From Onthophagus taurus (taxonomy: Eukaryota > Arthropoda > Insecta > Coleoptera > Scarabaeidae): a DNA stretch of 64,000 nt. The stretch lies in NCBI RefSeq assembly GCF_036711975.1, contig NC_091971.1:12407501-12471500 (forward strand). The letters run 5' to 3'. Positions 57,301 through 64,000 of the stretch are shown here, in pieces. Each line of letters begins with the position of its first letter. The first letter of the stretch is position 1. Made by a program: the position numbers and the translations under genes. Below the pieces are notes generated by a model. The model did not search any database. It worked only from the letters and a program-made list of their open reading frames with translations, and was not told the DNA's origin.

Positions 57301-60300
57301 CTTTAAGTTATCGTTTAGATGTTACTTTTGGCATTAAAATCTTCGTGTGATGCAAAATAATCAAATTTTACAGTTAGAACGTCAATTAGTAGCAAAAATT
57401 GAGGTTGACCTGTCATTAAGAATGTCAAATTGTAAGTAAATTGCAATTTAATCTTCAATATGTCATTCAAATGTCAGTTTTGACGTTAAAATTTTCTTGT
57501 GATGCAAAATGATCGAATTTTACAGTTAGAACGTCAATTGGTAGCAAAAATTGAGGTTGACCTGTCATTAAAAATGTCAAGCTGTCAATTTTATCTTTAA
57601 GTTATCATTTAGATGTTACTTTTGGCATTAAAATCTTCGTGTGATGTAAAATAATCAAATTATACAGTTAGAACGTGAATTGGTAGCAAAAATTGAGATT
57701 GACATGTCATTTAGAATGAAAAAACTGCAAGAAAATTGTAAATTTAATCTTTAAGATGTCATTCAAATGACACTTTTGATATTAAAATCTTCTTGTGACG
57801 CAACATGATCAAATTTGATAGTTACAATGTTAATTGGTAGCAGAAAATAAGCTAAATATGTCTTTTAGAATATCAAACTGTCAATTTTGTCTTTAAGCTA
57901 TCATTTAGATGTTGCTTTTGGCATTAAAATCTTCGTGTGATGCAAAATAATCAAATTTTACAGTTAGAACGTCAATTAGTAGCAAAAATTGAGGTTGACC
58001 TGTCATTAAGAATGTCAAATTGTAAGAAAATTGTAATTTAATCTTCAATATGTCATTCAAATGTCAGTTTTGACGTTAAAATTTTCTTGTGATGCAAAAT
58101 GATCGAATTTTTTAGTTAGAACGTTAATTGATAGCAAAAGTTGAGGTTGACCTGTCATTAAAAATGTCAATTTTATCCTTAAGTTATCATTTAGATGTTA
58201 CGTTTGGCATTAAAATCTTCGTGTGATGCAAAATAATCAAATTTTACAGTTAGAACGTCAACTGGTAGCAAAAATTGAGGTTGACATGTCATTTAGAATG
58301 TTAAACTGCAAGAAAATTGTAAATTTAATCTTTAAGATGTCACTCAAATGACACTTTTGATATTAAAATCTTCTTGTGACGCAAAATGATCAAATTTGAT
58401 AGTTACAATGTCAATTGGTAGCAGAAAATAAGCTAAATATGTCATTTAGAATATCAAACTGTCAATTTTGTCTTTAAGCTATCATTTAGATGTTACTTTT
58501 GGCATTAAAATCTTCGTGTGATGCAAAATACTCAAATTTTACAGTTAGAACGTCAATTGGTAGCAAAAATTGAGGTTGACCTATCATTAAGAATGTCAAA
58601 TTGCAAGAAAATTGTAATTTAATCTTCAATATGTCATTCAAATGTCAGTTTTGACGTTAAAATTTTCTTGTGATGCAAAATGATCGAATTTTACAGTTAG
58701 AACGTCAATTGGTAGCAAAAATTGAGGTTGACTTGTCATTAAAAATGTCAAACTGTCAATTTTATCTTTAAGTTACCGTTTAGATGTTACTTTTGGCATT
58801 GAAATCTTCGTGTGATGCAAAATAATGAAATTTTGCAGTTAGAACGTCAACTGGTAGCAAAAATTGAGGTTGACATGTCATTTAGAATGTTAAACTGCAA
58901 GAAAATTGTAAATTTAATCTTTAAGATGTCACTCAAATGACACTTTTGATATTAAAATCTTCTTGTGACGCAAAATGATCAAATTTGATAGTTACAATGT
59001 CAATTGGTAGCAGAAAATAAGCTAAATATGTCATTTAGAATATCAAACTGTCAATTTTGTCTTTAAGCTATCATTTAGATGTTACTTTTGGCATTAAAAT
59101 CTTCGTGTGATGCAAAATACTCAAATTTTACAGTTAGAACGTCAATTGGTAGCAAAAATTGAGGTTGACCTATCATTAAGAATGTCAAATTGCAAGAAAA
59201 TTGTAATTTAATCTTCAATATGTCATTCAAATGTCAGTTTTGACGTTAAAATTTTCTTGTGATGCAAAATGATCGAATTTTACAGTTAGAACGTCAATTG
59301 GTAGCAAAAATTGAGGTTGACTTGTCATTAAAAATGTCAAACTGTCAATTTTATCTTTAAGTTACCGTTTAGATGTTACTTTTGGCATTGAAATCTTCGT
59401 GTGATGCAAAATAATGAAATTTTGCAGTTAGAACGTCAATTGGTAGCAAAAAAGATGGTCTGCAAATTTTCAAACCCTCACTTCATTTGGTTATTCACTA
59501 AGTCACACTAGGTATTCATGGCATACTAGGTTAATATCAAAATATATATATTTTTTTCTATGATGCAAAATTAACAGGCTAGTCCAGGCAGACTGTTTAC
59601 GTCATCTCTTAGATGACATGCAACTATTGGAGTGTTAAAAGACCAACATACAAGATACAAAAAATTTCAAGTAGTTTCGCACATTTCAAATGCGAAGCAA
59701 TATCAAGATGCACCAAAGCACATAAGTGACCTCTGGTTAGAAGGACTATTTAATATTCCCGTGGCTACGCAATATCGGCCAGGTCATCCTCGAAAATCGT
59801 TTGGGAAATTCAATGAAACGAGTAACAGAAGGAAAACAGAATTGCTTCGTTCCACTTTAGAAGACGAAATTATTGTTCAAGCAGCACAAGTTGTAAATTG
59901 AGTAAATCTGGACCAACCCAACACGAGCAACAAAATACATCGGCAATGCACAGGATACTAATTCACGCAGTCATAATAAAAACTGCATTACAACCTATTA
60001 GTCAACTATCTGAGGAGGCAGCACAGGCGTGTATTAAGCGTTTTCGCCAAGACTTTAGAGGTATATTCAAGGGACTCTTCTTGAACTCAGATCCTTTGCT
60101 CAGTAGTATGAGGACTTAAAAAAAATTTACTTGATTTCTTTCTGAACCTATAAATATACTTCAGCAAAGGCAGCCCAACCTAGTACCAATGACACGTTTA
60201 ACTCCCAGGAAGGTTTCCTGTAAAGTCATAACACCAGTAGATCTATCAAGAACATTTGAAAGCCATCAAGGTCTACAATAAGGAGATGGGCTGTCATGTC

Positions 60301-63300
60301 TGCCTTTTAACTTCGCCCCGGAGGCAGAAAAGATGGGTTTAAGACAAATTTTACCAAGACCAAGTAGATGGTGGCAAAGGCCGGTAGTGGAAATGATCAT
60401 ACCGGAACATTCGGAAGTTGGGGATGACAAGATAGAAACGGTTGGCAGTTTCATATACTTGGGATCCCTGATGAATAATACAAATTCTGTCATTAAGGAA
60501 ATAGAAAAGAGGATAATCCAATGCTTCCAGGGACTTAAAACGCTTCACATCTGAGCTACCAAGAAAATGTAATTAGTCCTATGCAAGACCTTAATATGTC
60601 CAATAGTCAGAAACATGGATCTTAGTACAGAAAGATCAAGAGGTAGTAGAGAGAGTCGAGAAGAAAGTGCTTAGAAGAATACAGCCTGTTTCAGAATAAG
60701 CGCCTTATTTTTTTTAGCCAGACTATGGGTACTACTTTCAAAATATTTGACAGTAATATGTTTTAGGACATTCTCTACACGATGGTGATACCAGATTGTC
60801 AATTGGACGAATTATTTCAAAATGGCGACTTTCAACTTTTTTTTTAAATGGAATGCCATAATTTTTTTTTATTATTAATATTTAAAAACATTCTTTTTAC
60901 GATAGTATTTCTTCAATAACATCGAGTGTAAAACATTCATGAGCTACTAGATTAAAATGTTAGTTTGCTATTTGATGGGGAAAGAAATGAATTTTTAAGA
61001 ACTGCCAAGTATTTTGATAGTAACTCTGAAACAGGCTGTATATGGCACTATTAATGACAGCTATGTCTGGTGACTTCGAGTTATATCTTTTATATTGTAA
61101 GTCAAAGATAGTTAAATTTATCAAAGTGCAAAGGTTGTGATGGGTTGGCCGTGTAGTCAGATTGGAGATAAAAAGTACCACAAGAATTATCTTTGATCTC
61201 CATGGACTTGTGAATAAAAGATCGATCAGGAGGTCAAAAAGACGATTTGTGAAAGATCCCAACGAGCTGTAGAACCAAGCATGATGACGTAGATACGTCT
61301 TGTATTGGCTCAACTGGCCAAAGAACAAACCCGGCTGTAGACTACAAAAGAGCCACTTAAAACAGATAACATAGATGGACTAAAAGGTAACTTTGTGCTG
61401 GTAAGAATTTCCAGGACACAGGTGAAGAATATGATAACTCCAGAAAACCAAAGACGTTTTATACTTCAGAACTTTCATCTAAAGCCGCTGTCAGGTTTCC
61501 ATACGCCTCTAAAATACGAAAGGTTTTCCGAAAGGTTCGCCTAACATTTACACATATTAATATTTTATACTGACATAAAAGAACAAGACCTTGGAACAAT
61601 ACTAAGGTTCATCATGGATCTAGATTTGTCCTAAACCGATTTTTCATTCATTTGAGGTAGAAAAATAGCAGTAGCCATGTGTAACCATGGCAACCAGTAT
61701 TAGATATTTTATTAAAGGTGGCTACACACGTAACTGCAAACTTGACAAGTATGCCTTACCGTTTGTAGGATAATTTTGCACAAACATTTTGCTTGTGCAA
61801 TCCGAATGATGGATTGAATTTTACATGCTTGTACAAAAAGATTGATCATGCATGCTTGTCAAGTTTGCAGTTACGTGTGTAGCCACCTTTAAAATTCAAT
61901 CCATCATCAAGCGCTAAAGCATACTTGTACAAAAAGATTGATCATGCATACTTGCCAAGTTTGCAGTTACGTGTGTAGCCAGCTTTAGACAATGATTAAA
62001 TTTTGATATCTGAAACAGTTGGTTGCCATGGTTACCCATAGCTACTGCTTTTTTTCTATCTCAAATGAATGGAAAATTATGCAACTTTAAGATAATTTTT
62101 CTCGAACATTTTCTTATGTAACCAATATTAATATTGACTGTACTAGATTCAGAAAAAGTCCTCTTTCATATTCCGAGATAGAAATGGGGCATTCATTGCT
62201 ATTTGAAAAAAATATTGATGACGTCATTACTCGTTTAAAAATAGCGGAAATTTTTTTAAATTTATACCAAAGAATTGCAAAAGATTTAAATCTTTAGACC
62301 CGTCTCAGAGATTTTTCCATGAATTGTTACGAATTTATCCGTTACTTTTGGAAAACCCTGTATTGGTCCTTAAAGGTTAACATTGTGGTTAAAAATTAAT
62401 TTATGTTATAATATTATTTAATGAACAAAAAATATATTATTTTACCATAGAATTTCTTTCTGAAGTTCCCAATTCCGCATCACTAAGTATCCCATCACGT
62501 TTCCTAACGACTTCTTGCATTTTCCTCAGATTTTTATAAATTTCCGGTGCGATATGTGCCAAATCCGATAACGAAAGACAATGTTCATGATTTAATAACC
62601 ATTTGTAAAATATTAAGGAAAACGGCAAATCCAACTAAATAAGAAAAAAAATTTTTAAATAATTTCATTTAAAAATAAATAAGAAAAGCATTTTACCATT
62701 CTCGAATCCATAACCGCTTTCGCCATAAATTTTCCTACAAAACGAAATTTGGATCGAACCTTGGTTAAATGAGCGACTTTTGCCCCTTTTTGAACTGGAG
62801 CCGGAAATAACCCGGTGTTATTATAAACGTATTCCTCTGAAGCACCCGGAGCGTGCCACAATTCCAAATCGACGCGTTGTAATTCTTTTGAAACTAAAGC
62901 GTAAAATTCTAAAGTCGGTCCCAATCCGGTCCCCACTTCGTTTTCGTATTGTATTTCTAACAAAGCTTTCGATGAGGCGAGATCTTGCATCACATACTCA
63001 GCTTGTTTAAGAATATCTTCGCGAGAAATGGTCCTCTTCCTACGATCCAGCCGTGGTGTGACCCTTTCCTGAGAATCGCTACTCGTTAATTCCGGTGCCA
63101 TATCAAGCAGTCTTTGTAATGCTCTGTCTCTGTCGAAAGACGTGGCGTAAAATAGTAATTGTCTGGTTTCAAACGGAAATAGGAACGGACAAACGGACGC
63201 TATTTGTTGTAACCAATTCGGTAAATTACCCGTCATTATAACGAGGGGGTCTTGAAGTTGTCTGCTCGCTTTAGCGGCAATTTTAACATTAAGAAAATCG

Positions 63301-64000
63301 GAAGTTGGCAAAATCGGCTTGTATTCAATCGACGGATAAAGACTATTCCAATGAAGATTCAAAGCGTGTAATATTCTAAGGAGACATAAAACTTCGAGAG
63401 AAGCATCTTGGATTGTTACCGACTCCGGTAAAGAAGTGGTCAAAAACGGAACTAATGGTGATTGCGCTGCTGGAACTATTCCTTCGTTCCATAATTCATC
63501 ACCTTTCTTCCTCGACGCGTTTTTACCACTCGATCCTTTTCCTTTCCGACTCGAATGCGACGACGACGAACTTCCGGCGCTAACTTTACTGGAACTTGCT
63601 GGTTCTTCCTTTAAAGGTCGATAATAAATCGTGTGCGTTTGAACCCAAACGCCGGCATTACCCAGCGGCGTTTCGTTATCAGTATCAGTTTCACTTTGAT
63701 CATTTCCGTTATTACTAAATTGTCTAACCGCTTGATAAACCGTCATACTATAAGGTAACACATTATTTCCAATTAAAAATTGTAATTTATGTTTTGATCC
63801 CGCTTGTGAAATAGCAACGGCAGCTAAAGAATCGTCGATATCATCATCACCACTATCTATATCATCAGAATCTGCACTATCACGATCACGTACTCTTCCA
63901 TAACCTCGAACAACCAAATACCTTTCAATTGCTTGTACAAGTGCTAATGGATCTATTTTAACCGTACCACCTTTCCATTGCTTTAAATTCGTACATTCCG
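54392..64000 (-). CDS. TRIP12: HECT-type E3 ubiquitin ligase TRIP12 (fly ctrip), 3' part
   Basis: Nuclear HECT E3 ligase that ubiquitinates fusion-degradation and other substrates. Four exons are visible: 62697-64000 (5' end beyond the window), 62446-62634, 54644-55103 and 54392-54588, with GT-AG junctions and compatible phases, giving 715 residues including the C-terminus. The first exon encodes [23 protein letters not shown], an acidic serine-rich linker, [17 protein letters not shown], and then the HECT N-lobe ([49 protein letters not shown]). Exon 2 starts [14 protein letters not shown]. Exon 3 holds [37 protein letters not shown] and [15 protein letters not shown]. The last exon holds the C-lobe with the catalytic cysteine in [18 protein letters not shown] (TGT at 54494-54496) and ends HSFYLS. 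All catalytic elements are intact. Confidence 0.96.
55245..59450 (+). repeat. Satellite E inside the TRIP12 intron (142/152-bp units, about 28 copies)
   Basis: The landmark CAGTTAGAACGTCAA occurs at 55311, 55463, 55605, 55757, 55899 and 56051, with alternating spacing of 152 and 142 bp, so the basic repeat is a 294-bp dimer. From about 56270 a third unit type with GATAGTTACAATGT joins in. Near the end, 58521 and 59110 carry the same ATGCAAAATACTC variant, showing a 589-bp four-unit higher-order repeat duplicated almost identically. Units are dense in TGTCA/TGACA. No coding sequence. Confidence 0.94.
59632..60118 (+). pseudogene. Unclassified transposon-type ORF, frameshifted
   Basis: Two abutting frames (59632-59898 and 59898-60118) form one broken protein with [20 protein letters not shown] followed by [20 protein letters not shown]. 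The RPG(H/R)PRKSF..S.RRK pattern resembles a repetitive arthropod protein family that I associate with transposons; I cannot name its class. It lies inside the TRIP12 intron in the antisense direction. Confidence 0.4.
60150..61380 (+). mobile_element. RTE-like LINE remnant antisense in the TRIP12 intron
   Basis: Coding pieces on the plus strand follow RT order: SHQGLQ-stop-GDGLSCLLFNFAPE (60262-60325, the QG.RQGD.LS..LFN motif), a deletion of the YADD region, then [18 protein letters not shown] (60427-60480) and [13 protein letters not shown]. Then come VEKKVLRRI (60655-60680) and, beyond a [27 protein letters not shown] (61121-61160) and [13 protein letters not shown]. The order and the FIYLGS and RLRWVGHV motifs are typical of RTE-type endonuclease/RT proteins often annotated as craniofacial development protein 2-like. 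Heavily degraded. Confidence 0.82.
60682..61038. mobile_element. 357-bp MITE inserted in the RTE remnant
   Basis: CAGCCTGTTTCAGA at 60682 and its inverted form TCTGAAACAGGCTG ending at 61038 are each flanked by TA. The reading of the RTE protein resumes across it (VLRRI before, VYGTINDS after), which shows it is a later insertion. No transposase gene; Tc1/mariner-type target. Confidence 0.82.
61645..62072. mobile_element. Nested inverted repeats (TIR element with a GGTGGCTACACACG core)
   Basis: The outer arms, 61645-61702 and 62018-62072, both carry TGCCATGGTTAC and TAGCAGTAGCC-type blocks in opposite orientation. Inside are a left end AAGGTGGCTACACACGTAAC (61715) and two copies of its inverted form (61857-61892 and 61951-61987), each preceded by TACAAAAAGATTGATCATGC. 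The duplicated right end suggests internal unequal duplication of a MITE. Flanking TTAA/TTTA may be target sequence. Confidence 0.65.

Larger units (their letters stand above)
55104..62445 (-). other. 7.3-kb TRIP12 intron interrupting the HECT domain
   Basis: The donor is ATG/GTAAAA at 62446/62445 and the acceptor TTTTTTTAG ends at 55104. Neighbouring introns are small (55 bp at 54589-54643 and 62 bp at 62635-62696), so expansion is confined to this one. It holds satellite E (57% of its length), an RTE-like retrotransposon, MITEs and foldback repeats. Confidence 0.93.

Noticed and set aside
1..64000. tRNA or rRNA genes
   Set aside because: I looked for the TTCGA-type T-arm with matching acceptor stems and for conserved rRNA strings and found none I could support.

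Overview
The window is AT-rich eukaryotic DNA, most likely from an insect and probably a beetle. Evidence for this is the short spliced introns, an insect-style RpL35A with a lysine-rich N-terminal extension, an orthologue of the HECT ligase TRIP12 (fly ctrip), and many arthropod transposon families (Jockey-like, Penelope-like, RTE-like, piggyBac, PIF/Harbinger, Tc1/mariner-like with long terminal inverted repeats (TIRs), pogo-like). I cannot name the species.

Three host genes are secure and all lie in the last 14 kb. RpL35A (+, 50.5-51.4 kb) has a pyrimidine-rich TOP-like start, a 5' UTR intron and a last-intron box C/D snoRNA candidate. CWC15 (-, 51.5-52.25 kb) is a spliceosome-associated protein with one 52-bp intron; it converges with RpL35A. 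The 3' part of TRIP12/ctrip (-, 54.4 kb to the window edge) has four exons visible; its HECT domain is split by a 7.3-kb intron filled with satellite and transposons. Positions 1-50 kb show no convincing host gene, only one short coding-like segment (about 1.5 kb); a second lies at 53.5 kb.

About a third of the window is tandem satellite, in five unrelated families: A (about 360-bp dimer of 180-bp halves; 3.75-5.68, 37.85-39.98, 41.9-46.84 kb), B (about 175 bp; 10.7-13.7, 15.2-18.5, 20.8-22.6 kb), C (about 168 bp, in a 672-bp higher-order repeat; 48.2-50.4 kb), D (about 205 bp; 52.6-53.3 kb) and E (alternating 142/152 bp, partly a 589-bp higher-order repeat; 55.2-59.45 kb, intronic). Several arrays are bounded by transposon-like ends: B2 by pogo-like inverted ends, A3 by a recurring CTAGATCTAGAACTAG-type terminus in inverted orientation, and B1 and B3 by direct repeats of non-satellite DNA.

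Between and inside the arrays are nested mobile elements. A Harbinger element sits in the arm of a 3-kb long-TIR mariner-like element, a 646-bp hairpin element sits in a piggyBac transposase, and a 357-bp MITE sits in an RTE element. Three small hammerhead-ribozyme-like motifs of the type known from Penelope-like elements are visible. Satellite C repeats a CTCF-like 14-mer in most monomers directly upstream of RpL35A. The most interesting themes are transposon-bounded satellite arrays, hammerhead motifs and the CTCF-like satellite.
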